Positions 22,934 through 35,590 of a stretch of 64,000 nt of DNA are shown here, in pieces (within the stretch, counting starts at the first letter, position 1; every line of letters begins with the position of its first letter). The position numbers and the translations under genes are program-made. Under the pieces are notes generated by a model. That model made no database searches and was not told the DNA's origin. It saw only the letters and a program-made list of their open reading frames with translations. Location of the stretch: assembly GCA_003971905.1 (NCBI GenBank), contig RSEE01000044.1, positions 310,001 through 374,000 on the forward strand, given 5' to 3'. The stretch comes from Moniliella sp. 'wahieum'. Lineage: Eukaryota; Basidiomycota; Moniliellomycetes; Moniliellales; Moniliellaceae.

Positions 22934-23853
22934 CTACTAGCCACTAGCCCCTGGTCATGTATCGCTCCCGAGCGAACGTATGCATAGTGGACACCAGGCT
23001 GGGAAAAGGGAGGTAGTGGTGGGCAGTGAATAGTGACTAGTGACTAGGGAGGGTTAGCCGAGGCGAGGCGATGCAGGGAGCACACGCAGGGCGGCTGGGC
23101 TTGCTTGGCATGCGCTGGCCATCGCAGCTGCTTGATGCTTGTGCTTGCTTGCTTGTGCTTGCTTGCTTGTGCTTGCTTGCTTGTGCTTGCGCGTCGCGTA
23201 TGCGCGGGGGAGAATGACGTTGCCGATTCAAGATGGCTCTCGCACGGGAGCACACAGCGGCCCGCAGGCGCACGTCACAGGCGCCATGCCCCGAGCGGCC
23301 GGGCCAGCTTGCTTGCTGTTTGCTGCTTGCTGTTTGCTGCTTGCTGTTTGCTGCTTGCTGCTTGCTGCTTGCTGCTGCGTCGGCCGCCCTCGGCCACATC
23401 AGCGCATCAGCCACCCCCGGCGCGCGGCCATCCCCCCCTGGCATGGCCGTGGCAATAGCGCTCTGGCGGCGCGCAGGCAGGGGCTTGAAGCTGGAGAGCA
23501 GCTGCTCCATCGGCCATGGACCATCGGCTATCGGCTCGAGCAGCGACGCCTTCCAGCACACCTGCTGCGCTGCGGCCGCTCACCCGTCACCCGTCGCCGC
23601 CTGCCCCCCCGCCCCCACACTCCCCGCCTGCCGCCCCGGCCCGTGCACCGTCGCATGCCACATGCCACCCGGCCGCCCCGGGCCAGTGCGCCGCCGTGCC
23701 AACGCATCCACTCGCCCTGCCCGCCCACCGAGCGACTGGCGACGCAGCAGCAACTTGCGTCTCCCGGCTCTCCCCCGACCGCCACCACCCGCCCCGCTCC
23801 CCCCGCCCCCCCCGCCGCTCGCTCTCCGCCCCCCCTCCTTGCGCCCGTCCACG
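22934..23853. other. intergenic with simple repeats, upstream of SSD1
   Basis: Begins with CTAGCTACTAGCCACTAG and AGTGACTAGTGACTAG motifs (22930-22950, 23030-23048). Two simple repeats: GCTTGCTTGTGCTTGCTT-type (about 23135-23195) and TTGCTGCTTGCTGTTTGCTG-type (about 23305-23375). Open frames across 23.2-23.85 kb are GC-rich and could be 5' leader of SSD1 or an upstream start (for example near 23516). Confidence 0.4.
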
Positions 23854-25916
23854 ATGGCCACGCCGCCCACCCCCACCCCACCGCGCCGCCGCGCCGACGC
23901 CTCCGCCAAGCCCGCCTTTGCCGGCACCGCTGCCTTCCGCTCCGCCATGGCCCGCAAGAGCACCGGCCCCGGCCCCGACCCCGACCCCACCCCAACCCCA
24001 CCCCACCCCCGCCCCCCCCCCCCGACCCCGCCTCCGCCTCCGCCTCGGCTGCTGCTGCTGCTGCTGCTGCTGCCGCCGCCGCGTCTGCCCACACACGCCG
24101 CTCGTCGCTCCAGCGCATCGGCCTCCTAGGCCCTCACGCCCCCTCCCCCCACTCCCAGGCCCAAGCCCAGGCCCAGGCCCAGGCCGTCATGGCTGCCGCC
24201 CGCGGCGCCCCCCCGCCGCTCCTGCCCACGTCCGCTCCCTCCGCCCCACCCGCTGCTTCCGCCGCCGCCCTCTCCGCCGCCGCCCAGGCACAGCACATGG
24301 CGCTCCAGCAGCAAATCGAGGCCCTCCAGGCCCAACAAGCCGCCCTTTCCCTCTCCCAGACACCCTCCTCCGCCCCTCCAGCAGACGGCCTCGCTGGTGT
24401 CCCCGCCTCCCTCTCAACCCAGGCCCAGACCCAGGCCCAGGCCCAGGCCCAGGCCCAGCCTCCGGTACCGGCCCAGCCCGCCTCCCCGCCCGCTCCGATT
24501 GCGCCCCCCGGGCGGCACAGCCCCGCACGCTCACGCGTCGCCACTGGGCCTCATCGTCGTGTGGGCAGCCAGGTCTCGCAGCATGCACCCGACTTGGAAT
24601 CCACCCCAGCCCCCGCAGCCCCTGGCACCCCCGCCCTCGGCCGGTCACGCCCGTCGCCACTCGTCCCAGACCACCGTCCCGCGCATCGGTCTTATGGGCT
24701 CCCTTGCCTCCCGCTCCCTGGCCAGCCCCACCTCCCCCACCTCGGCCACCTCCTATTCGGCCCACATCATCATCGTACCGCCACCGAATCCGCCGCTGGC
24801 GCCCTCTCCCACTCTTCCCCCGGCCCAGGCCCGGGCCCGGGCCCGGCGACTATGCCCGACCGCCTGCGGTGGGCCCTGCCGCCAGCAGCGGTGGCCCGAC
24901 CCACCACCATTCCCTCTCTGGCTCCTCTTCTCTCTCGCGCTTTGGTCTTATGGGCCCACCCACCGCCCCGCCTCCCCTGAACCGTGCCGACATTGCCGAT
25001 GGGTTCTCCTCCGCCTCCCAGGCTGCCCACCAGAGCTTGGCCCTCACCTTTGAAGCGGCTGCCGCAACGGGATTGACTGCCTCAACTGGGCATGCCCTCG
25101 GCCTATGCTGGGCTCCCGCCGGGGCGGCACGGGGTGGCGGACGTGGGCACACTCGGCTCGGGAGCCTTGCCAGCCTCTCCTCCACCACCCCAAGATCCTG
25201 CTGTCTCTACCGTTGCCCTCGCTCAGCCCAAGCTCACCTCCATGCACTCCACCAGTCGCGGGCTCAGGTCAACCAGCCGATCGGTGGACCCCAGGGGGGC
25301 GGCAGCCGCCACAGCCATCACCGCTCGCTTTCCACCGCCTCGGATGCACCCGGCGCTGCTGGGCCGCAACGCAAGCCTCTTTTTGGCACGTACCTCCCTA
25401 CAGCGCCATTGCTCCTCTCGTTGCTTCGGCGAAATCTGGGTTGGCACCCTGCGCATCAACCAGCAACAACCGCGGTGGCGCATATGTGCGTCCGGCCTCC
25501 GATCTGTTGCAACAGCAACTGCTCCTCCACCACGCCTCTCAGGCCGGAAGCAACGCGCAATCTGCCGTTCTTGCTGCCTTGGCTGCCGCAGGCCCGGGCT
25601 CTGGCCTTGCCGCCTCGGCCGGCCAGATGCCTGACATCTTTATTTCCGGATCCAAGGACCGCAACCGTGCCCTCCACGGTGACGTTGTGGCCGTCGAGCT
25701 ACTCGATCCCAAAGAGGTTTGGTCGGCTCGCCAAGCCAAGGAAGATAAGAAACGCCGCAAAGAGAATATGCAACACTCCCATTCTCATTCCATCTCCTCC
25801 CAGAGTGGGGGTGGCCATCACCACAGCCACTCCTACTCCCAATCATTTTCGGATCTTGCCGAGTTTACCCGTGGTGGTCCAGCCCTCCCTGGCAACGCTG
25901 CCCAGGGCCAGCGCAA

Positions 25917-25947
<31 letters not shown>

Positions 25948-28836
25948 AGCAGCAGCAACAACAAGCGGATGATGAAGTTGAGGGCACCCAGTTGGGCCTG
26001 CCGGACGACGAGGCGGACGATGTGGTGGGCAACGCGTTGGACGGACCCGGCTCGGCCGGATCCCCTTCTTCCCCGGCATCGAGTACGTCGCCCGTGTCGA
26101 GTGCGCCTCCTCCGCTTGTTGGACATGTGGTGGGCATTATCGAACGTCCTTCGGGCCAACTGTATGCAGGCACCCTGGGTCTCCTCCGCCCGTCGGCGGC
26201 AGCTACGCGAGAGAAGCAAGGTGGGGACACGTTGCGCTCGGCGACTGGGCCGACATCCATGCCGCCATCGAGCCGGCCTCGGATCGTCTGGTTCCGACCG
26301 GTGGACAAACGTGTACCGCTGATGGCGATTCCGGCGGATGAGGCCCGGACGAGTTTTGGCTCGACCCCAATTCCGACACCTCGGTCTTTTCCCGCCGCCT
26401 GTTCATTGCGACGCTCAAGCGGTGGCCTGTCACTTCGCTTCACCCGTTTGGTTCGCTCGTCGAGGATGCGGGCGTGATGGGCAACCTTGAGGCGGAGACG
26501 ATTGCCATTGTTCGTTCCACCCTTGCTATTTCTGCCGAGGAGGAGACGAGTCGACGGGCCATGGTGGCACCGCCTACCCTAGGCTCCGAGTTGACCGGTG
26601 CGGTTTCTTCTCATTCCCTCGGCGGTGCTTTGCCCCCGCTTCAGCTTACGGTGGATGAGCGTCGTTCCCTCCCGCCCCCCCACCCTGGGTTGTTCCGTCC
26701 AAGGAGCTGAGAACAGGCGCGACCTTCGTCCTGGAGCCAAAGACGAACAGTTGACGCTCTTCTCGCTGGGTCCGGCGGTGGCGAGGCACAGGCAGAAACG
26801 GCCATCTCTTTTACCCGCAAGCCCGAGGGAGACGAACTGGCGATCCACATTGCCGATGTGCCCTATTTTGTCAAGCCTTCGTCCCCGCTCGACCGCCTTG
26901 CCCGCCGGCGCGGCACCGCCACCTCCCTCGTCCAACCGTTGGCGCAGGACTCGGTCGCCATGCTCCCGCCCGTCGTCGGGGCAGAGTACGCTTCGCTTCG
27001 GCCCAACCAGGACCGGCTTGCCATCTCGTTCTTCTTCACCCTGCCCCAGTCCTCGAAGGAGAGGAGGAGTTGCCCCCCCCACGCTCACCTGGGCAGGACG
27101 CAGCGTGGTGCGTTCGTGTGCCTATCTTTCTTGGCAGGAAGCCGACCTTCTCCTGGCCTCCTCCTCTTCCTCCTCTCCCAATACCGAGGCGACGGAGAGC
27201 GCTGTGGCGAAGGCACTTGTCCATCTAAGCAAGGTGGTCGACGCACTCGTTCAGCTCGGCTTGCCGGTCGGGCCCCGGACTACCCCGGCGGCATTGACAT
27301 ACCCGACCTCATCCCCCAGTTCACCCTCAACGAGGTCAGCTTGCCTACAGACGCTAGTGTGGCCCCGCGATCCTTGGTGGGCAAGGCGACGGCACGCCAA
27401 GTGGTGGACCAAGTGATGGCTTGGCCAACCAGGCGGCTGCCAAGCTCATTGGAGCCACCCTACCGATGCCGCGCTGCTCCGTCGTGCGCCCCCGCCGTCC
27501 ACGCGCCGCTTGGCTGCGACGTGCGCCCGGTTGGAACGCTTGACTGGCTACACGCTTCGTTGCATTGAGGTGGGCGACAAGCCCTCGACACCCGTGCCCG
27601 AGGGCATCGATACTTCTCTTGTCCCTGACCGTCCGATCGTACCGAGTGCCCAGCTGCTGCAGGCGTCGCTGGAGCGTATTGGAACCATCTCGATTCCTCA
27701 CCGCATTGCGATCGAGGCGGTACTCCGGCGCGTCTTGGCCTCGTCCCTGGCTGGCAAGGATGGCGAGTACTTCTCCGCTGGACTGGCGGACATTGGCCAG
27801 TTTGCTCACTGGGCCCATGGCACGGCAATTGACACGCATTGCACCAACCCCCTCACTTCGTATGCCGACGCTCTCGTCCTCCGCCAAGTCCTCACCGCCT
27901 TGGCGGCCGGCATGCTCACCGGTTTCCCCCTCCTCGCAGTCCACCGCATCGTCCGGATGGGATGGAGCCGAAGTGCACGGATTGCGTTGCAGGCCAACAC
28001 GCGCTTGGGCGCATCGGAACGCGCCATGGGCGCCAGCGCCACCTCTACCTCTGCCTCTTGGTACACGACCTGAGTATGCGGTACGGCCCCGTTGTGCGCA
28101 TGGCTACTGTGACGGCGGTGCACGAGGGATCGTTTGATGTGCTGCTACCGTTGTGGGGGGTGGAGAAGCGCGTGCACACGGACCAACTGCCACTGTTGCA
28201 TGTTGCGCACGATGCTGCGTCCGAACGGTTGACGCTCTACTGGGGACAGGGGGACACAATTCGTTTCCTCCGTTCACAAGGCACACCCGTCGTACCCTTC
28301 CCTGCCGAAGTGGCCGAGCCCAACGATAAACAAGCCCGCGAAGCGGCACTGTTTGACGATGAAGAAGGTGGACGTGGGTGCGATCAATGCCCAGGCCGCT
28401 CACGGTTCAGTCGAACGTAGTCTCAGCTTGGCGTTCTCCAAGGGCGTCCGATTGGCTACCACCGTCCCGCGTACCGCGCCCTTGCCCCAACCCTTGCCCC
28501 AGTCCTTGCCCCAGTCTCAGGCTCAGGCTCAGGCTCAGTCTGCGCCTCTGGGCGTGCCGCCTACCTGGGGATGGACCGAGGGTACGGTGGAACAGACGGT
28601 CGAGGGCCACCGCCTTCAGACCGTATCGTTGTTGGACCAGGTGCCTGTGTTGGTCACGGTCGAGATGGTCAAGTCGCCTCCGGTGCTTAAGGTGCGTTTT
28701 TTGGTTTCGTTCTTGCTTCTTGCTTGCTTCCTTCCTTCCTTCTTTTCTCAAAGGTACTGACGATTGCTCTGATGGGCACGCGTTTGGACAGGTGTATGCG
28801 CTCAACCCGTTCAATCAGGTACCCACAGTGGCGTAA
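23854..28836 (+). CDS. SSD1: Ssd1-family RNA-binding RNB-fold protein
   Basis: Ssd1 binds mRNAs of cell-wall proteins, represses their translation and is a target of the NDR kinase Cbk1; its RNB fold is inactive in yeast. The N-terminal third is low-complexity (Pro, Gln-Ala repeats from QAQAQ coding). Conserved points in order: RKPLFGTYLP (25375), AYVRPASDLL, DIFISGSKDRNRALHGDVVA then VELLDPKEVW (25640-25720), GHVVGIIERPSGQLYAGTLG (26120), IVWFRPVDKRVPLMAIPADE (26285), AIHIADVPYFVKPSSPLDRL (26840), and PPVLKVYALNPFNQ at the end. The last intron is 28692-28791; the final exon ends at 28836. The frame moves many times between 25.3 and 28.4 kb. Start at 23854 (acgATGGCC) is a choice; upstream starts are possible. 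Family secure. Confidence 0.92.
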
Positions 28837-30104
28837 GGACCACCGTTTTTCCGTTCGTTGGCTTTGCTTTCGTGGGCAGTTGTGAAGGGTTGGTGTGGAT
28901 GTACCTTATTCGCTTGGGTTCACTTGGGCTCTGGACCGGTTCTCATCAAGCATCCTTGCATCAGATCTCAAACCATCTTTCGTTCTTCCACCTCCCCATC
29001 TCCCATTTCTCAGTTCACCTCGCTATCCTTTGTCCTTGTCCTTTGTCCTTTATCTCTTATCTCCTGTCCCTTGTCACATTGTCGTTCCAGGTCGGCTTCC
29101 CTCTGGAGGCGCATTCCCATTCAACTTATCTCTCCCCCGTCGTTCTGTCGTTCGGATTGGGAAGGCGTTTTGGTTTTGTTTCAACTTGTTTGAACCCTTC
29201 TCTTCCTTTTTATCTCCCTTTTCTCTTTTTCTCCTGTCTCTTTTCTCCTTGTCTCCTTTTTTCCTTTCTCCTTTTTTTTTCCTTTTCTCGCTTCGAGTGC
29301 ACCCACCACCTTTCCCGGGCACTGCCTACGGGCACCCCTTACTTCCCCTCCTAGCCCCCCTCCCCCTCGTCTCATCGTTCTCCCTTCTCCCTCGTCTCAT
29401 CGACCTCCCTCCTCACCTGTATCTTGCATCCAGCTGTGGATGCATGCGTATGACATGCACATGGTTTTCTCCCCCCTCCATGATCGCTTTTGAACCAACC
29501 CCGTTGGATCGCGCTTGGTGGTTGGCCTCAAACCCTGTCGGATCAGATTTCAGATTTCAGATCTCAGGTCCTTTGGAGCTCTTGATCTCCCATCCCCTTG
29601 ATCCCCCCTCGCCTTGATCATCTCCCCTCCCCCCCACCTTGATCTTTGATCTCCCATCCCCTTGATCTCACCTCCCCCCCCTCCTTGTTCGCGGTGGATC
29701 AGCACTTGGCACTTGATCTCATTCCCCTCCGTTTTAACTCATCTTTTTCGTCCCCTTGAGACCCCCTGAACTCATCCGCTTTTCCCCGTGAGCTTTCTGT
29801 GGAGCAGGTTGGAGGATGGATGGGATGGGATAGGATGGGATAAGAAGGGAAGGGATAGGATGGGATGGGATGGGAAGGGATAGGATGGGATGGGAAGGGA
29901 AGGGAGGAGGGAAATGTGGTGCGGCATAGAATTGTTACATTGGAGTGACATGCATGACAAGTAATTGAAAACTCGTAACGCGTGAGGGGGGGGGGCCAAC
30001 GCAGTCACTGTGGTTTGCTTGCCACCCAGTCTCTGCACCCTGTACTGATCCGGTTTCAGGCTCTGGACTGATCTAAAGGATTCAGATTCTCATGGTAACC
30101 ATCG
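28837..30104. other. intergenic, pyrimidine-rich with GATC- and GGGAT-type simple repeats
   Basis: 29.0-29.4 kb is long C/T-rich DNA. 29575-29700 repeats TTGATCTCCCATCCCC-like units. 29810-29905 is a GGGATGGGATAGGAT-type array. Open frames follow composition only. Confidence 0.45.
29810..29905 (+). repeat. GGGAT / GGGAA minisatellite-like array
   Basis: About 95 bases made of GGGAT, AGGAT and GGGAA pentamers in changing order. G-rich on the + strand with many GGG runs, so quadruplex formation is possible. Confidence 0.7.
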
Positions 30105-30201
30105 GGCGAGATAGCGAAGTGGTCTAACGCGCTGTGTTAAGGTGATTCAGTTGCCTCAACCGCAGTCCTCCGGGGCGTGGGTTCGAATCCCACTCTCGTC
30201 A
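30105..30201 (+). tRNA. tRNA-Leu(AAG) with a 17-nt intron
   Basis: Acceptor stem GGCGAGA pairs with TCTCGTC (one G-T). The anticodon stem CTGTG pairs with CGCAG. The loop reads TTAAGG, then an intron (about 30143-30159), then C, giving anticodon AAG. The long variable arm fits leucine. T arm GTGGGTTCGAATCCCAC is perfect. A T-rich Pol III terminator follows from 30205. Confidence 0.9.
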
Positions 30202-31602
30202 TTCCTTTTTTGTTTTTTTTGTTTTTCCCTAACCCGAAGTGCAAACGAAACCGTTGAGTTTGAACCAGCTTGACCAGCTTGAACGGCGTGACCCCTCTCT
30301 CTTTTACACCACATAACACCACACGCACGGCTCTTCTCGCATCCCCATGCCCCCCCCCATTCTATCCACCACGAAATCTCAGATCTCATGATCTCATCGA
30401 GCAAACCCCTCCACCACACTTAGCCTCCAACGCTTCACTTCGACAACTGAGTCTGACTTCTCTGACCACTGATTGAACTGACCACTGGCCTGTACTGAAT
30501 ATTGCATGTTCAGTGCTGCGCTGAGTACGGTGAGTACACTGAGTACACATGCTGATGGAATAGAAGGGACATGTATATGGATGGACATTTGACATCTCCC
30601 GTTTCGCGCCAAGATCCACCAACCATATGACCTGAAGATCTGCACTGAAGGCACTGGATCGGTGGGCGAGTCATTAGCATGATGTGCATGATGTGCATGA
30701 TGCATGAGGCTGAGGCCTTTTGCTCTTTCCTCCTCGCCCCCTCTCTCTCCTCCCGATCTCATTAATCTCATTAGTCATTGGATTGCACACGCCAAGCTCG
30801 CTCCGCTTTGACGTTGGTGTGGGCCCAGTGGGACGCAGGGCAGCAGAATCATAGGAGAGGGGGGGGGAGGGGGCAGAGGAGGGCAGAAGCTAATATATGC
30901 CACAGCCACAAACTATACTAAAGTAGTGTGAGGCAGACGCAAGACGCACCTTAGGCCTTATTGCTGTACTCTTGTGGGGTTACTTACCAGCTACGGTTCC
31001 GAGTAATAGTTAGCACTGCAAAGGGCGTGACTGATCTACTCGCTCTGTGGGGGGCTCGAGTGCGCCGCGGGTGGGGGGATGCCAATGTCGCTCTTCGCAC
31101 CCGGCTCGGAGTCGCTCTCGGTGGCGACGTGTGGGCACAGCTGTTATGGGGTTGAACGTTGACGCGTTGATGAGCGCTCAGGCTGAGCGAGCGACTGTGA
31201 TCCGCCCAGTGAGCACTGCCAGGCGCTCCCCCCGCCGTCTCGCTCGCGTCTCCGCTTGTCGCTCCCAGATGTCACATCCGCAATTGCAATTGCAATTGCA
31301 ACTGGAGTCGTGGCACATTGCCCCCAGGCGCCTCTGCGCCCGTGTCAATACCAGGGCCCACATATATGCGTTGTGCAACTTACCTCGCGAGACGACGATC
31401 GACGAGGATGCAGGGTGGGATCTGTGGTATCCCTCCGCGACCCTTGACAGACAACGGCCGACCTGCCAATTTTCCCTCTGACCCTTTCCTCGCCACCACC
31501 ATCCTGCCCCTCCTTCAGCACTCCCCGCCCCTCCACACCCTGACACATTCTCTCCTCACTGCACCTCATCCCATCACGTTCTTTCTTGCGAACGCAGCTG
31601 CC
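30202..31602. other. intergenic before the secreted-protein gene
   Basis: About 1.4 kb with no recognisable gene. Contains GATGTGCATGATGTGCATGA (about 30680), a GTTGAACGTTGACG motif (31151) and a CAATTG tandem (about 31281-31300). The promoter of the 31603 gene should lie in its right part. Confidence 0.4.
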
Positions 31603-32912
31603 ATGTCCCGCTCCCTCTTCACGACCGTCCTCCTTGCCCTAGGTGCTGCTAGCGCCTGGGCGGGCCATCACCCGAACCAGCCTCGTGGACTGGGCTTCTC
31701 CCTCCATCACCCGGTTCCTCGTGCCTCTTCAGAGGGGCCAAAGAACGCCGAGCGCCACGGCTACCTCCTCCACAACAGCACCCTGTCTAACCAACTGGCT
31801 GCCCGTGGAAGCAGTGGCCACGCCACTTTTTACCATCCTGCCACTGAGGGAGGCTCGACTTCTGCCTGCGGTCAAACTATGGACGATAACACGGTACGTG
31901 TCCTCTTTTTCTCTCTCTCTCTCTCTCCCCATCTCAAACCAAGTCTCATCTGTTGGAAGGACTACGTGTGGCGTGTGGGGAGAATGCGCCCGTTGTTCTG
32001 CAACCGACACACATTTTCTCATTGTACTAACCCCACTATATGTGCCTCCGACTAGATGGGCTTGGCACTCTCCATCCCCGGCTGGAAACATTTTGCAAGC
32101 CAGGGGTTGAGCCAAAAGGATCTCTGCTACAAGTCCATTACGGTCCATGGAATCCTCGGCAGTCAAAGGCCAAGCTTATGGACGAATGTCCCTCGACCCA
32201 CTCCACCTGCCAGAACATCGTGCGTCCTTTTCTTTCTTTTTCTCCCGCTTCTCTTATTTGTTGACCCGATTGTAACTCCCACCGGTAAACTGACATGCCT
32301 ATATCTGTTCTTTTCTCCTTCTGATCCCAGTGTGACATTGACTTGACCTATGGTTTGTTTGGTATGCTCGCCGAACACAGCATTGGCATTTTCCCTGTGT
32401 CATGGACCTTTGATGACGGTACGGAGAACCCGTGCAACACTGATGGGAAGGCCTCTGGTGGGTCTTCGTCCCACTCTTCCTCTTCTTCGTCCTCCTCTTC
32501 GTCCTCCTCGTCCCACTCTTCGTCCTCCTCGTCCCACTCTTCGTCCCACTCTTCATCCCACTCCTCGTCCTCCTCCTCCGCCTCTCCGGCCAAGAGTTCG
32601 TCTGCTTCGTCCTCCAACGGAGAATCCTTCTCTTTCAAGCCCGAGGTGTGGGATAAGATCGACAGTCAATACTGCCCCGATGTCAGCGTTCCTCATGGAA
32701 CGACGGCAGTGGCCGTAGGACCAACCAAGCAGTACTCGAACGAGAACCTGAAACAAGTCTGTGGCAAGTGGATCTCCATCCACAGCGACAACAAGGATAC
32801 CAAAGCCATTGTCACCGAGTGGGTCCCGGAAGAGACTGAAAACTTCTTGGCTGTCGATTCCTCTCTTCAGTCACTCGCCAGCGGCTCCGTGTCGTGGAAG
32901 TTTACCTCTTAA
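31603..32912 (+). CDS. secreted double-psi beta-barrel (barwin/RlpA-like) protein, two introns
   Basis: The signal peptide MSRSLFTTVLLALGAASAWA is followed by a mature start GHHPNQ. The first barrel has HATFYHPATEGGSTSACGQT (exon 1, 31603-31893), KAKLMDECPSTHSTCQNI (exon 2, 32056-32219) and CDIDLTYGLFGML then GIFPVSWTFDDG (exon 3, from 32331), the pattern of fungal barwin/expansin-like folds with the conserved D-E-C-P. A Ser/His linker of about 50 residues follows. A second barrel-like half runs from QYCPDVSVPHGTTAVAV through CGKWISIHSDNKDTKAIVTE to SGSVSWKF and keeps few cysteines. One base seems lost in exon 2. Such proteins are extracellular, in cell-wall or host-surface settings; no enzyme activity is implied. 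Confidence 0.78.
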
Positions 32913-35590
32913 GGGTTTCCTTCACAAGATTGGTCCCATCGGTTCCGACGATCGGTTCCGACGCCTCGTTTTCTTCTAATATCTACTTCATCACACTTTC
33001 AACCCACAACTACATCCCCGGCGCGGGATTGGGCTTGATCACGATATTTGCACAGGGAACGAAGATGTCAATGATCTGGGTCCGCGATTCATCCATTGCC
33101 CTCTTTCCCCGCCCTTCTCTTCAGTCTGTTTTTCTCGCCCTTCTTGGCAGCTGGGTTGAACGACTCTCTGCTACATCACCCTCTTTCACCCCGTTCTTCC
33201 CTTGAGATGTGCTCTTAGGCAAGCTGGCTTGCTTTGATCAAATGTGATGCCCCTCTCATTTTCTTCTGTCTGTGGCCATACGTGCCCGCCAGGGGTGCAT
33301 TTGGTTTAGAGCGTCGGCTTGGGTATAGGCCTCCGTTGCGCATTGTGCACATGTGGATGAGAAAACTACAAGGTGCTTCCGTCATAATGTGACGTCGACG
33401 CTGCTCAGATAGGGGACAGTTTTTTGCTGGCCGGAAACGAGAAGGGGACCACAATCGGTTGATACCTAGGTCAAAAGGGAGGGCGATCGAGGGAGGCCCC
33501 AGACGCTATAGAAACTGCAATTGTCCCCTTTCTCTTATCTACCAGTTTTTCTCCCAATAGACGGGATAAAGAAAGGACTGAACGGGGGTTTTTAGTATAT
33601 CCAAACAGGTAACGCTTTGCGAGCAAAAGTAATGCAGTGGACAAGAGCCCAGAATTGTGGTCTGCTGCGAGACCTCAACAAGTGAAAATGATGTGTGGTC
33701 AGATCGTTGAGAGCCGGCGTCCAAATGAAGTGGCATATTGATCCAAGAAGATTAATATGCCCAAAAGGAAGTACTTATAGCAGCGGTCGGAACCAGGATG
33801 CCGCGACGATGCCGAGCGAAATACCTGTCATGAGAAGCATAACATACTGGAAAGCAATAACCAGAAGAAAGGCTATTCTGGAGAAGGAAACAAGAAAGGA
33901 AGTGGCCTCGCAGCCTTTCCTCTCCCCGTGGGACCAAACGCGAGTAACTGAACAGAAAATATAATGAGGCAAAAGGAGCACCTATCGTCTCGCTGAGGAG
34001 ATGCGTTGAGGACTAGATATGCTATCCTCTTTTACAAGTGCATACCCCCCATCTTCTCCTATTCCCTCTCGTCCCTTTCGTCTCAGGCATACCGCTAACA
34101 GATTGCTCGTCCGGAAAAACTTGACTTCCCTCCTCTATCGCGTCTTGACAATGTGGTAATAAAGTCATCATTCATCTCTCAGAAACTGCCCTATCGTTCG
34201 ATGGCATACCAGGGACACAGTGTAACCTTGTTCAAGACGAGCGTTGCTAATCTTACTGTTTCGTGATATCAATGAGCCGCCGGGATCTACTGCCAGGCGC
34301 TTTCCCTGACGAAATGGATGGGGGTGGAGCGGCCAAAATCTCGGCAACTTTTCCATTCCTTCATTGAACCGTTCCTTCCACATTCACATGAGCCTGGACC
34401 ACACCGTTAATGTTTCTTTATGCTTTAGTTAAGAGGAACCGATAACTTCCATGTATTCTCCAGAAAGACAGTTTCATATCACCGTGAAGTGCAAAATGCT
34501 GTCTGCCTACTAATAGAAGCGTGCAATCTTTTCAGCTGTGCCCATCAGCATAGCCATCCACTATAATGCGGTCGATGTGCTTGTTGGTCATCGACACAGC
34601 TGAGTCCTTGCGGGCTGTGATGGGGTGCCTCCCCGCTCCCCGATTAAGCCAATCACCCCGCTTTATCGACAGGAACGCTTCATCTGATCTACGTTAGCTT
34701 TCCCCGCCTGGTTGCGACCATAGGCCCTTCTAAGCGTGTGGCGAGACACTGGACTCAGGTGTTGAGAGCCAACGTGATCTACCTCGCATGATGCGAGGAT
34801 GCAACGAAGACAAGCAAGTCACAAACTCTCGCAAGGTGACCCTCAACACGGTGCACCCGTCCCCCAGTTCTACTGCAGGTGTGGCAAGCTTGCCCCTCCG
34901 TCTAGGCCGCGATTGACCTATCAGGTGGACTCTCACACGCGGTCGACCTTCCACCTCTGGGCCTTCTACTGGGCTATCCATTATAGATGCAAGAGAATAG
35001 AGCCGACCTTCTCACGATAAAAAGGATGTTTGCTTGGTCATAGGCACGGAAAATCACCCTCTCCCCGAAGCCTAGTACATCCGGCCAAATCGAATCTGAT
35101 GATGGCCTTTGCCACTTTGCGTGCTGTTGGCCCGGTTATATGTGATGGACAGTGGCCCCAAGTATCAATGGAGGGTATTTTGCTGTACGCCTCCGCTTCG
35201 GAGGCACCGGTTGCGCTGCAGATCAACATGGGCGTCGGCTCATCCCATTGCGAACGAAAACTGGTTCTCGATCTGTTCATGACCGAGCACCCTTCCCAAT
35301 GCCCTCCGGGACTGCCCATCGGTCCGGTGATGCTTGCGATGGTGGATGGGGGCACAGAGCCCCCTACCCCCCCCCCCCCCCACCTACCCTCTCCAGCCCT
35401 GCCATCCGCAAGGCTATGGAGCAAAGCTCGCTGACTTCGTGCGCACGTGTTGTGTGGATGAATTGCGCGCTAATACAGTGGTGACATGCGCGACCAGTGG
35501 CACTGCAGCAGCAGCGTTCTTATTTTCTTCTCCTTCTCCCTTCCTGTGAATGAGGGCATAGCTCTTGTGGGAGCAATGCAGTGAATGTTA
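32913..35590. other. start of the gene desert, no supported gene
   Basis: About 2.7 kb of lower-GC DNA. No ORF has family resemblance. The part from about 35.1 kb may be the eroded 5' portion of the retroelement below, but the frames are too broken to say. Confidence 0.4.

Noticed and set aside
23135-23200. Possible CRISPR-like array
   Set aside because: Simple tandem repeat without spacers in a eukaryotic genome.
23528-24118. Gly/Arg-rich - strand frames across the SSD1 N-terminus
   Set aside because: Mirror of the Pro/Ala-rich + strand; low complexity only.
28895-29617. A 240-codon + strand open frame after SSD1
   Set aside because: It follows the C/T-rich composition (long Ser/Pro/Leu/Phe runs), is matched by similar frames in the other registers and has no family resemblance.
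30137-30419. - strand frames over tRNA-Leu
   Set aside because: They read the antisense of the tRNA, a common artefact.
34168-34383. - strand frame of 71 codons considered as an integrase tail
   Set aside because: No conserved motif could be matched, so it is left unannotated within the desert.
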